A stretch of DNA of 64,000 nucleotides from Helicobacter brantae (GTDB lineage: Bacteria; Campylobacterota; Campylobacteria; Campylobacterales; Helicobacteraceae), in assembly GCF_003364205.1 (NCBI RefSeq), contig NZ_NXLV01000002.1:124001-188000 (forward strand), written 5' to 3'. The notes beneath the pieces were generated by a model. It worked only from the letters and a program-made list of their open reading frames with translations. It made no database searches and was not told the origin of the DNA. How positions within the stretch are numbered: the stretch's first letter is position 1; each line of letters begins with the position of its first letter. This document shows positions 33,243 through 41,340 of the stretch, piece by piece. The position numbers and the translations under genes are program-made.

Positions 33243-36200
33243 TGGAAGCTTTAGGACAAAAATATCTCAATCACAAAAAACTTTTAATAAAACAAGAAAA
33301 ACAGATTGATGTTCAAGATATTGTTCTATATCAAGTAGAAAGCATTACTTATGAAGAAGAAGCTCCCAAAAGAGAGGCTTTAGAAAATGTTTTGAGTTCT
33401 TTGAGGATTGAGGGAATCAACTTTATTTATCTTATTATAGGAGACGAAAATGGAACAAACTTTTATTATGGTGTTTCAAGAGATCTTAATGCTTCAAAGT
33501 CAGAATTGAGTATCAATGAGATAGGGGAGTTTATTTTAAAACCCAGTATCAAAGGGAACTTTAGAGGTTCTCAAGTTCGATTGATTAGAGGGGAGGAAAA
33601 ACGCAAAATCTTAAATCAACTTAACTTCAAATGTTCTAGCATGATTGAGGGAGTTCCGGGGGTCTTAAAAAAAGAAGATGATTTTCAAGGAAGCGATAGA
33701 TTAGTTGATGTGATGAGTGGGTCTCATTTTGGTTTTATGATCATTGCTTCTTTGCTTAATGATGAACAATTAGAAAAGATCGAAAGAGGCATTTTCGAGC
33801 TTTACAATGCATTCTCTCCTCAAGCCAAGTGTAGCAAGCAAGAAACACAATCTACAAATACAGGTTCAAATACAAGTGTTACAAATACAACTAATACAAG
33901 CACAACCAATGGCACCAACACAAGTAAAAGTGAGGGGGGTAATGAAAGCCAAACGCACGGAGAGAGCAGATCACACTCATCTCAAACCACACACTCTCAA
34001 GCAAAATCAGAAACTGCAAATAGTGGCGAGTCAACAACACAGGGCAAAAATTTCAATACTTCAGTAAGTACTTCAGAAGGAACTACTGAATCAAGTGGGA
34101 GCACTTATAGCAAAGACAAATCTTCAAGCAACAGTACAAGCAATGGAACCAACTCTAGCACCACAACAAGTGCAGGAAAAACTCAAAGTAATTCTAGGAC
34201 AGAAACTACATCTCAAACAGATTCAACGACAACCAATCAATCCAAGAGTATCGGAAAAAGCAAAACGGAAACAAATGGGAGTAGCAAAAGCAAAACAGAA
34301 GGCACAAGTCAGGCTCAAACACAGGGGGAAAGTACGGGGAGCTCTACTTCTGAATCTATGACAAAGGAATTTTCAAACAAAGAAATTCAAGACTGGGTCA
34401 AATATATTGATGAAATTTTACTTCCAAGAGTAGATTATGGAAAGGGTAAGGGAATGTTTGTGGGGGGTATGTTTTGCTTCTCAGATTCTGAGGCTGTGCT
34501 TAAAAAACTTGAGAATACAGTTATCTCTCTTTTTAGTGGAGATATTGGCAATAAAGTTCCTTTGAGGGCTTTTTTGCTCAAGGATATAAAACAGATTGAA
34601 ATGATAAAAAATCTTCAACTTCCAAGATTTGATCAAAAAACAAAAAACCAATCTAGCGAGATTCTTTATTCTCAATGCGATGAGTTTTTGGGTAATTGGA
34701 TGAGCTCCAAAGAACTTAGTTTGATTGCAGGATTGCCCAAAAAGGATGTGGTGGGATTGGAGTTGAGGGAAGAGGTGGAATTTGGTTTGAATTTTCCACA
34801 GGTTAGCGAAGATGAGGGACTCACACTTGGCAAACTTATGCAAAGCGGAAATATCACTAGCAGAAATGTCAATCTTGCATACTCCAATCTTGATAAACAC
34901 ATTTTCATCACAGGTGTTACAGGGAGTGGGAAAACTACGACTTGCCAAAATATCCTTATCCAATCCAATCTCCCCTTTTTGGTGATTGAACCTGCAAAAA
35001 CAGAGTATCGAATCCTCAAAGAAAGATATGAAGATTTACTAATTTTCACGCTTGGCAAAGATACCACAGCCCCATTTAGGCTCAACCCCTTTGAGTTCTT
35101 TCCTCATGAAAGTATAACTTCAAGAGTGGATATGATCAAAGCAAGTATAGAATCATCTTTTGATATGGAAGCAGCTATCCCTCAAATTATTGAGAGTGCA
35201 ATCTATGAGATTTACAAAGATTATGGGTGGAATATCGCAACCAATCAAAACGAGATTTATGGAGAAAATGCCTTTGATGATGGAGTTTATTCTTTTCCCA
35301 CTTTAGAGGATTTAGTAAAAAAAGTTGAAGTGGTTGTGAAAGAGCAGGGATTTGATGAGCGATTAAAAAATGACTATATTGGCTCAATCAAAGCGAGATT
35401 GAATGGCTTACTTGTAGGCTCAAAAGGTTTTATGCTCAATACCAAAAGATCGATTGATTTTAGAAAATTGCTTAATCAACGCGTAGTTTTGGAGATAGAA
35501 GAGATTCGCAATGGAAGTGAGAAATCTCTTGTGATGGGATTTGTGCTAAGCAATGTGATAGAAGCAATCAAGGCAAATTTCCTCTCAAGCACTCAAAAGA
35601 GTGGAGTAAGACATATTATTCTTATTGAAGAAGCTCATCGATTGCTCAGTAAATTTCAAGCAGGTGATAGCCCCAACAAAAAACAAGGGGTTGAGGTTTT
35701 TGCAGATATGCTTGCTGAGATAAGAAAATATGGGGAATGTTTGATGATAGCAGATCAAATCCCCAACAAACTCACTCCTGAAGTGCTAAAAAACACAAAT
35801 ACCAAAATCGTTCATCGACTTTTTGCAGAAGATGACAAACAAGCAATCGCAAATACAATGGCACTTGAAGAAGAACAAAAAGAGTTTTTAAGCAAACTTG
35901 ATGCAGGTGTGGCGATTGTGTTTTCAGGAGGTTTCAACAAGGCGATTGCCACAAAAATCTCCCAAACTTCCAACACCACCTCAGATCTTGTCATTACCGA
36001 AGAGGAGTTGCAAAAAAATGTTTATAAATTCTATGCTGATTGTTATAAAAGTGGCGTGATTGTAGGCTCTTCTTGGCTAGAGAGCGTGGGGGTGGAAGAG
36101 ATTGCTATCTTGCTTGATTTGCAGAGAAGAGGTGGGCTAATGAGAGAGATAAAAAAACACTGGGAAGCAAAGCAAAAAATCGCCCCCAAACTCTTAAAAA

Positions 36201-36373
36201 GTCTTCAAAGATTTGCTGATAAGTTAAGTGTAGATTTTCTTGCAAAGTATTTTATCGTGGAGAATGCGATCAGTGAGACGAAGCTAGAATATGCAAAAGA
36301 ATTTTTGGCAAAATATCTTAGTAATAGTTTGTGCGAATCTGATGTGAGATATTTTAATGATGAGCTATTTTAG
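33242..36373 (+). CDS. HerA/VirB4-like ATPase with long Ser/Thr/Asn/Gln-rich linker
   Basis: A 1043-residue protein. Residues 1-195 form an alpha/beta N-terminal domain. Residues about 200-375 are extreme low complexity, almost only Ser, Thr, Asn, Gln, Gly and Lys in imperfect repeats, expected to be disordered. The rest is a HerA/VirB4-type (DUF87) RecA-like motor: Walker A GVTGSGKTT (558-566), LVIEPAKTEYR shortly after, Walker B ILIEEAHRLL (Glu796-797), sensor-like VHRLFAEDDKQAI. These motors move DNA or proteins through hexameric pores. It is coupled to the gene before and followed four bases later by the patatin gene. Substrate unknown. Confidence 0.8.
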   Translation: MEALGQKYLNHKKLLIKQEKQIDVQDIVLYQVESITYEEEAPKREALENVLSSLRIEGINFIYLIIGDENGTNFYYGVSRDLNASKSELSINEIGEFILKPSIKGNFRGSQVRLIRGEEKRKILNQLNFKCSSMIEGVPGVLKKEDDFQGSDRLVDVMSGSHFGFMIIASLLNDEQLEKIERGIFELYNAFSPQAKCSKQETQSTNTGSNTSVTNTTNTSTTNGTNTSKSEGGNESQTHGESRSHSSQTTHSQAKSETANSGESTTQGKNFNTSVSTSEGTTESSGSTYSKDKSSSNSTSNGTNSSTTTSAGKTQSNSRTETTSQTDSTTTNQSKSIGKSKTETNGSSKSKTEGTSQAQTQGESTGSSTSESMTKEFSNKEIQDWVKYIDEILLPRVDYGKGKGMFVGGMFCFSDSEAVLKKLENTVISLFSGDIGNKVPLRAFLLKDIKQIEMIKNLQLPRFDQKTKNQSSEILYSQCDEFLGNWMSSKELSLIAGLPKKDVVGLELREEVEFGLNFPQVSEDEGLTLGKLMQSGNITSRNVNLAYSNLDKHIFITGVTGSGKTTTCQNILIQSNLPFLVIEPAKTEYRILKERYEDLLIFTLGKDTTAPFRLNPFEFFPHESITSRVDMIKASIESSFDMEAAIPQIIESAIYEIYKDYGWNIATNQNEIYGENAFDDGVYSFPTLEDLVKKVEVVVKEQGFDERLKNDYIGSIKARLNGLLVGSKGFMLNTKRSIDFRKLLNQRVVLEIEEIRNGSEKSLVMGFVLSNVIEAIKANFLSSTQKSGVRHIILIEEAHRLLSKFQAGDSPNKKQGVEVFADMLAEIRKYGECLMIADQIPNKLTPEVLKNTNTKIVHRLFAEDDKQAIANTMALEEEQKEFLSKLDAGVAIVFSGGFNKAIATKISQTSNTTSDLVITEEELQKNVYKFYADCYKSGVIVGSSWLESVGVEEIAILLDLQRRGGLMREIKKHWEAKQKIAPKLLKSLQRFADKLSVDFLAKYFIVENAISETKLEYAKEFLAKYLSNSLCESDVRYFNDELF

Positions 36374-36376
36374 ATA

Positions 36377-37399
36377 ATGAGAAAAAAGCAAAAAATTGGA
36401 GTTGTCCTTGCTGGGGGTGGAGCTAAGGGGGCGTATGAAGTGGGTTTTATTAGGGCTTTGAGTGAGTTTGGGATAGAGCCTGATGTGATTGCTGGGACAA
36501 GCATCGGGGCACTCAATGGGTGTTTGTATGCATCTTTGAAAAGCACTCAAGATACTTACAAGATACTAAAAAAAGTTTGGAATCGGCTCAAAAAAGAAAG
36601 TCCTCTAAAAATTGATAAGCTTGATAGTGCATTGCACCTAACAGATTTGCTACTTCTTGTCAAAAATGGTGGCTCACTCTCTTCTACTGCCCTATCTCCA
36701 AAAAATAAGGGGATTTTTCAGACAAATCCTGTTTTGGAAATATTGCAAAAAAACACATCAATACAAGGGATAAAAAAGGGCTTACCCTTTTATATTTCAA
36801 TGAGTGAAGCAAATGACACACTAGAAGATGTTTTGCACCTAATGGATTTAAATAGATTTTTGAATCTCACAAAAGTCAAAACTCATTATCTAAAAGTTCA
36901 AGAAATAAAAGATGAAAATATTTATAAGTGTATTTTGGCCTCAGCGGCTCTTCCTTTTTTGTTTGACGCTCAAGAGATTGATGGAAAAATGTATCGAGAT
37001 GGCTGTCTTGGTGTAAATTACGATTCTTCAGCAAACGCTCCTGTTTTGCCACTCATTCAGCAGGAAAAATGCAATCTTATTTTTGTATGTCATTTAGATG
37101 ATAAGGTTTCATTTGTAGAGCAGTATGGTGAGTTTGAAAATACAAAAATTATAGAAGTAACCCCACGAAAAGATACTTTTACAAGTGCATTGGATCCACT
37201 AAGATTCAATCAAGAGAAGATTGATTTTTGGATGAAAAGAGGATATCAAGATAGCAAAAAAGTTTTAAAAGCTTTCAGAGAGGGCAAAACTATTGAAAAA
37301 CTAGGTGTAAATAAAACACAAGAGGTCAAAGAAACCATAGTAAAAACAGCGATACAAGGGTTAGTCGCCCTAATACAAAAAAACAATACTAAGGAGTAA
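36377..37399 (+). CDS. patatin-like phospholipase
   Basis: A 340-residue patatin. The oxyanion loop is GGGAKGAY (13-20), the nucleophile is Ser42 in GTSIG, and the catalytic Asp is probably Asp208 in RDGCLGVN, where the family usually has DGG/DGA. The enzyme would hydrolyse membrane lipids as a cytosolic serine hydrolase. Patatins are known effectors in several bacterial conflict systems (for example CapV in CBASS). Here it lies between the HerA-like motor and the DUF445 membrane protein, with tight spacing. No signal peptide. Whether it is an effector or housekeeping enzyme cannot be told from sequence. Confidence 0.82.
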   Translation: MRKKQKIGVVLAGGGAKGAYEVGFIRALSEFGIEPDVIAGTSIGALNGCLYASLKSTQDTYKILKKVWNRLKKESPLKIDKLDSALHLTDLLLLVKNGGSLSSTALSPKNKGIFQTNPVLEILQKNTSIQGIKKGLPFYISMSEANDTLEDVLHLMDLNRFLNLTKVKTHYLKVQEIKDENIYKCILASAALPFLFDAQEIDGKMYRDGCLGVNYDSSANAPVLPLIQQEKCNLIFVCHLDDKVSFVEQYGEFENTKIIEVTPRKDTFTSALDPLRFNQEKIDFWMKRGYQDSKKVLKAFREGKTIEKLGVNKTQEVKETIVKTAIQGLVALIQKNNTKE

Positions 37400-37401
37400 A
37401 A

Positions 37402-38595
37402 ATGAATCAAAATAAACAACAGGCACTTCAAAAAATGAAACTCTTCACAACCTCTCTGCTCTTTGTAGCAGGTGGGTTTCTCTATCTTTCTTTTGTGCTA
37501 GATTGTCATTGGCTTAGGGCTGTGAGTGAAGCGGCACTTGTAGGAGGGATTGCAGATTGGTTTGCAGTGGTGGCACTTTTTAGACACCCTCTAGGGCTTC
37601 CTATCCCTCACACTGCTATTATCCCCAAGAGCAAAGATGAGATAGCCAAAAACTTGGGACAATTTATCAAGCTTGAGTTTTTCAGCAAAGAGAATTTACG
37701 CAAATCCACTTTCCTAGAAAAACTCAGTCTCAAAAAAATCATCGAGAGCTTTATCGAGGGCAAAAGCACCTCATTTTCTCTCCACGCCCTCACCCAAGCC
37801 CTAGAGAGCAAAATCCCCACTTTATGTGAGAAAATCAAAGATGAGGAGAAAAATCTAAGATTTTTAGAGCAAGTCAATTTCTCCAAGCTCATCGGAGAGG
37901 GGTTGCACTCTATCCAAAATAGTGCTTCTTATGATGAGATTGTCAAAGAGCTTGTAGAGATTATTGATGAGAAGTTTCAAGGACTAAAGAGCAAGCTAAG
38001 GGAAGAGTTGGTGGGAGATTCTTGGATAAACAAAGGTATAAGCTTTCTCACAAGTTATGATGATAAAGTCATCAATGGGATTGAAGAGTATATTGACAAG
38101 CTCAAAAACCCTAGTGCAAAAGAACTCAATCAACTCAAACTTGCTTTGCAAGACTATATCCACAAGCTTCTCCACGATGAAAGCACTATCAACTCTGTTA
38201 ATGCCAAGATCAAAGGAGCACTGAGTTCCGAGACGAGTGCCAAAATTCTTACAGCAGTTTTAGAGCATATTCAAGAGAATAAAATCATCTCTACTACAAT
38301 TGCTGACATGCTCAAACGCTCACTCCAAAACTTCTGCAATGATACTCGCAAACTCGTTGCCACAGAGCGATGGATAAAAAATAAGATTGTCAATATTGTA
38401 GGAGATTATAGTGATGAGATTGCAAGATTTATTGAAAACACAATCAAGTCTTGGGATAGCCAAGAGATTAGCCAAAAGCTAGAGCTTGAAGTGGGAAAAG
38501 ACTTGCAATTTATTCGAATCAATGGAATGCTAGTGGGTGGAATCATCGGTGGGGTGATTTATGGGATTGAGAGATTTTTTGCTCTAATCTCTTAA
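37402..38595 (+). CDS. DUF445-family membrane protein
   Basis: A 397-residue protein of the DUF445/YjiN family. One membrane segment lies near residues 12-32, followed by the conserved ALVGGIADWFAVVALFRHPLG stretch, then a long helical middle part and a second membrane segment at the end (MLVGGIIGGVIYG). The function of the family is unknown; envelope location is inferred. It follows the patatin stop directly, with AAGGAGTAAAA. The first 78 codons are duplicated in the chimeric gene at 25145-25534. Confidence 0.85.
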   Translation: MNQNKQQALQKMKLFTTSLLFVAGGFLYLSFVLDCHWLRAVSEAALVGGIADWFAVVALFRHPLGLPIPHTAIIPKSKDEIAKNLGQFIKLEFFSKENLRKSTFLEKLSLKKIIESFIEGKSTSFSLHALTQALESKIPTLCEKIKDEEKNLRFLEQVNFSKLIGEGLHSIQNSASYDEIVKELVEIIDEKFQGLKSKLREELVGDSWINKGISFLTSYDDKVINGIEEYIDKLKNPSAKELNQLKLALQDYIHKLLHDESTINSVNAKIKGALSSETSAKILTAVLEHIQENKIISTTIADMLKRSLQNFCNDTRKLVATERWIKNKIVNIVGDYSDEIARFIENTIKSWDSQEISQKLELEVGKDLQFIRINGMLVGGIIGGVIYGIERFFALIS

Positions 38596-38597
38596 GA

Positions 38598-38614
38598 GCG
38601 ACACAACCTGTCAT
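38598..38614 (+). promoter_or_regulatory. island palindrome copy H
   Basis: GCGACACAACCTGTCAT; core 38600-38612, beginning 59 bases before the start at 38659. A TTTAAT -10-like hexamer (38625-38630) begins 25 bases after the core start, so the palindrome occupies the -35 position of that promoter. Confidence 0.78.
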
Positions 38615-38654
38615 CTCCTTTGGGTTTAATATCAAAAATCCAAAAAGAAGGAGA
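38614..38654 (+). other. possible ribosome-site-sequestering arms
   Basis: TCTCCTT (38614-38620) is complementary to AAGGAGA (38648-38654), the ribosome site of the small zinc-ribbon gene. The layout repeats that at 25101-25139. The 5' arm would be transcribed only from promoters upstream of the palindrome. Confidence 0.35.
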
Positions 38655-38658
38655 AGAT

Positions 38659-38847
38659 ATGTTTCCAAGAAGAGTAAGATATGAGTGTCCCAAGTGTGGT
38701 AGAAGAGAGAGCCACACAGAGGGGTGTTTGAAATTTCCAAGATGTTGCAAAAAATGTAAACTTGAGCTAGAAGTCAAAGATGTCAGTTTTAATCCCACTC
38801 CATCTCCCAAAGAGGTGGTGGATATGGTTTTAAATATTTTCAAGTAG
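38659..38847 (+). CDS. small zinc-ribbon protein
   Basis: A 62-residue protein: YECPKCGRRE near the N-terminus, CLKFPRCCKKCKLE in the middle, then an NPTPSPKE linker and a short hydrophobic helix. ATG 38659 follows AAGGAGAAG; an upstream frame extension to 38620 lacks a ribosome site. It resembles the product of 23428-23706, also first behind a palindrome. Zinc binding is inferred; function unknown. Confidence 0.65.
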   Translation: MFPRRVRYECPKCGRRESHTEGCLKFPRCCKKCKLELEVKDVSFNPTPSPKEVVDMVLNIFK

Positions 38848-38913
38848 ATTAAAACCTCACTTTGGGTATTTCATTGCGATAAAATGTCAATCAAAATACT
38901 CAAAGGAAAAATT

Positions 38914-40011
38914 ATGCAAAATCTCCTCATTCTCTTCAACCCCTACTATCAAAAAGATGTGATTGATTCTCACATTGCCATTCTCAAAGACAGAGGGGCA
39001 GTAGGATTTGGCAAAATCAAATCCAAGCTCACCTCTCTCTCAACCCCAAAAGAGCTAGATTGGGACTCTCTCTCAAGTGTTTCTTCTACCTCTCCACTTC
39101 AGCTATTTCTCACAGATTATTCCTCTCTTTTTGTAGCCAAAGTTGTGAGCGTGAGTGCAGAGATTGATCCCACTCTTGCTCCAAGCTATTATCAAGAAAA
39201 GAGCCTAGAAGTGGAAGCTTGGTTTGTGATAGCTGATATGATTGAGCTAGTGCATAAGGATTTTGAGAAAATTAGAGATCTATTCCTTGCAAATTTCACA
39301 ACCCCAGATTATGGCAATCACACTTATGCAATTTATGGCAATTCTTATCAATATCCCCTTAAAGTGGAGATGAAAAATGAGATAAACTATTTTACTTCCA
39401 ACGAGCTTTTTTATCCCAATATTTATAAATCTGATGAGTTTCTCTCTATCAAAAACAATTTGATTTCTTATGTTTTTGGAGATTTGGGGTATCGACTTCA
39501 TCCTGAGAGCTTGGAAAATTTAGTCTTTGCTGAAATGGAGTTTGAGAAAAATAAAGAAGATAAACTTTATGATTTTACTGGAGTTGCAATGCGGTATGGA
39601 AAAGCACTTGAAATGGAGGCGTATTGGTTCTTTAGTTTCTTCCTATCTTTATTGATGCGCAAAGAAGAAAGGGTGTCCAATGTGATTTTTTTGGCATATG
39701 GTCAAAAAACTAAAGTTTCGGATTTTAAAAAAGTTTATCCAGGTTTGGGGGCTTATAAGGTTTTGTTAGCTAATTCGATTATTGCAAAGACAATTAGGGA
39801 TAATCAGCTTAAATGGGCTTCAAAAAATATAGTTGATAATATCACGATAATTCAAAGAGTTAGAAATCGTGCGGCACATCAAGGAAAAATATCCTTGAAT
39901 GAAATAGAAAAAATGAGAAATGCAATTTTGGGTATTGGTGAAAATCAGGTTATTTTTGATTTTCTTAGAAAACGTTTAGAGATCAATAAAATAAATATGG
40001 GGAATAATTAG
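38914..40011 (+). CDS. hypothetical protein with possible HEPN domain
   Basis: A 365-residue soluble protein. The N-terminal two thirds are not recognised. The C-terminal helical part contains Arg317-Asn-Arg-Ala-Ala-His322 in QRVRNRAAHQGKIS, which fits the R-x4-6-H motif of HEPN ribonucleases often found in defence and toxin systems; the surrounding sequence is helical as needed. ATG 38914 (AAAGGA upstream) is preferred to ATG 38884. GC and codon use become less AT-rich in the N-terminal half than in the C-terminal half, which may mean a fusion. The HEPN call is tentative. Confidence 0.55.
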   Translation: MQNLLILFNPYYQKDVIDSHIAILKDRGAVGFGKIKSKLTSLSTPKELDWDSLSSVSSTSPLQLFLTDYSSLFVAKVVSVSAEIDPTLAPSYYQEKSLEVEAWFVIADMIELVHKDFEKIRDLFLANFTTPDYGNHTYAIYGNSYQYPLKVEMKNEINYFTSNELFYPNIYKSDEFLSIKNNLISYVFGDLGYRLHPESLENLVFAEMEFEKNKEDKLYDFTGVAMRYGKALEMEAYWFFSFFLSLLMRKEERVSNVIFLAYGQKTKVSDFKKVYPGLGAYKVLLANSIIAKTIRDNQLKWASKNIVDNITIIQRVRNRAAHQGKISLNEIEKMRNAILGIGENQVIFDFLRKRLEINKINMGNN

Positions 40012-40104
40012 GTATTTTCTCAATAAACGCCTAGCACTTGAGGGAAGAGATAAACAATAGAAAAATCCCTTGCAACCCTTCACTATAAAACCTATGTTTT
40101 AAAA

Positions 40105-40121
40105 ACGACACAACCTGTCGC
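40105..40121 (+). promoter_or_regulatory. island palindrome copy I
   Basis: ACGACACAACCTGTCGC; core 40107-40119, beginning 59 bases before the start at 40166. TTAAAT (40132-40137) begins 25 bases after the core start, the same geometry as copy H. The following leader (ATTAAATATCAAAAATC) is also alike in both copies. Confidence 0.78.
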
Positions 40122-40165
40122 AACTCTTGGATTAAATATCAAAAATCAAAACAAAAGGAGTAAAA

Positions 40166-40402
40166 ATGGCATCACTTTGGACATTGATTACAGAAGGTTA
40201 TGCTGAGTATGAAATGAAGAAAAGCATAGAATCTGTTAAAAAAACCTATATAGATTTTATGCTCTCTATGCACAAAAGAGGTTTTTTGAAAGATTGTGAG
40301 AATTGGGAGATACAACAAGCATATGAGTATGCGACAGATATTGACAATTCTTATGCAAAAAGAGCTTTTTATACAGAGCTTGAAAGTAGGGGATTGCAAT
40401 AA
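40166..40402 (+). CDS. small helical protein behind palindrome I
   Basis: A 78-residue protein of unknown function, predicted all-helical with many charged and aromatic residues (YAEYEMKKSIESVKKTYIDF). No Cys cluster and no membrane segment. AAAGGAGTAAAA is the ribosome site. It is the last gene of the island; the next gene, uppP, is core and converges on it. Confidence 0.6.
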   Translation: MASLWTLITEGYAEYEMKKSIESVKKTYIDFMLSMHKRGFLKDCENWEIQQAYEYATDIDNSYAKRAFYTELESRGLQ

Positions 40403-40447
40403 GACAATGCCTTTGCTTGAGGAGGTTGTGTAGGGTGAAGAACTCCC

Positions 40448-41212
40448 TCACAACACCCACACCAAAAACACCACCCCCAAAACAATCCGATAGATTCCAA
40501 ACACCCCATACCCAATAGAAGAGATAAACCTCAAAAAGACTTTGATGACTACAAGTGAGACTACAAACGCTACAAATGCCCCCACTAAAAGAGCTTGAAT
40601 ATTTGCAAGATCTAACACTTGATAGTTTTTATACACATCATAAAGTGTGGCAGAAAACATTGTGGGGATTGCAAGCAAAAAGCTAAATTCAGCCGCACAT
40701 TTCCTTGAAAGCCCTAGCATTAGCCCCCCAACAATCGTCGAGCCACTTCTAGAAGTGCCAGGAATCATTGCCAAAGACTGAAAAAGCCCAATCAAAAAGG
40801 CTTGTTTATACCCCACTTGCTCCACACTCTCAATCCTATGAGAGCTTTCTTTATAAAACCTCTCAATCAGCAAAAACACCACCCCTCCCACAATCAGCAT
40901 ATACGCCACTACATTGGGAGAGAAAAGCCCCTTTATCATCTTATAGAGCGTTAGCCCCAAAATCCCTGTGGGGATAAATCCCACAATAAGCTTCACCCAT
41001 ATATCAAGGGAGCAAGTGAGCTTTTTGTAAAACATACACACCACAGCCAAAATCGAGCCAAGCTGGATAGCCACCTCAAAAGTCTTGAGAAAGTCAGTTT
41101 GCTCTAGCCTCATAATCTTAGAGCCCAAAATCATATGCCCCGTGGAGGAGATAGGCAAAAACTCAGTAATCCCCTCAATGATTCCCAAAATAATCGCTTC
41201 AATGATTCCCAT
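40448..41212 (-). CDS. uppP: undecaprenyl-diphosphatase UppP/BacA
   Basis: A 254-residue polytopic membrane enzyme that recycles undecaprenyl pyrophosphate for cell-wall synthesis and can give bacitracin tolerance. The conserved (E/Q)GxTEFLPISSTGH sequence is present near the N-terminus (GIIEGITEFLPISSTGHM) and the second motif PGTSRSGSTI in the middle. The ATG at 41212 with AAGGA upstream is preferred to one at 41281 that adds 23 polar residues. It marks the right-hand core border of the accessory island and is divergent from accC. Confidence 0.95.
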   Translation of the reverse strand: MGIIEAIILGIIEGITEFLPISSTGHMILGSKIMRLEQTDFLKTFEVAIQLGSILAVVCMFYKKLTCSLDIWVKLIVGFIPTGILGLTLYKMIKGLFSPNVVAYMLIVGGVVFLLIERFYKESSHRIESVEQVGYKQAFLIGLFQSLAMIPGTSRSGSTIVGGLMLGLSRKCAAEFSFLLAIPTMFSATLYDVYKNYQVLDLANIQALLVGAFVAFVVSLVVIKVFLRFISSIGYGVFGIYRIVLGVVFLVWVL

Positions 41213-41340
41213 AATTTTCCTTGCAAGATAAATGGGGTGGATTCTACCAAAACCTTGATTTTTTCTCCTATTTTTACTCATCGCCCTTGAGATTCTTAAG
41301 TAGAATAATGCAAACTTTTCTCAAATCTAAGGAAGCCAAA

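Noticed and set aside
33807-34361. Two extra plus-strand frames within the low-complexity region of the HerA-like gene
   Set aside because: They are alternate-frame readings of the repetitive Ser/Thr/Asn codons and have Gln/Lys-rich translations without ribosome sites.
17997-40121. Palindromes as a CRISPR array or integron attC sites
   Set aside because: Copies are kilobases apart, lack regular spacers, and their position follows start codons rather than gene-cassette ends. No cas or integrase gene was seen.
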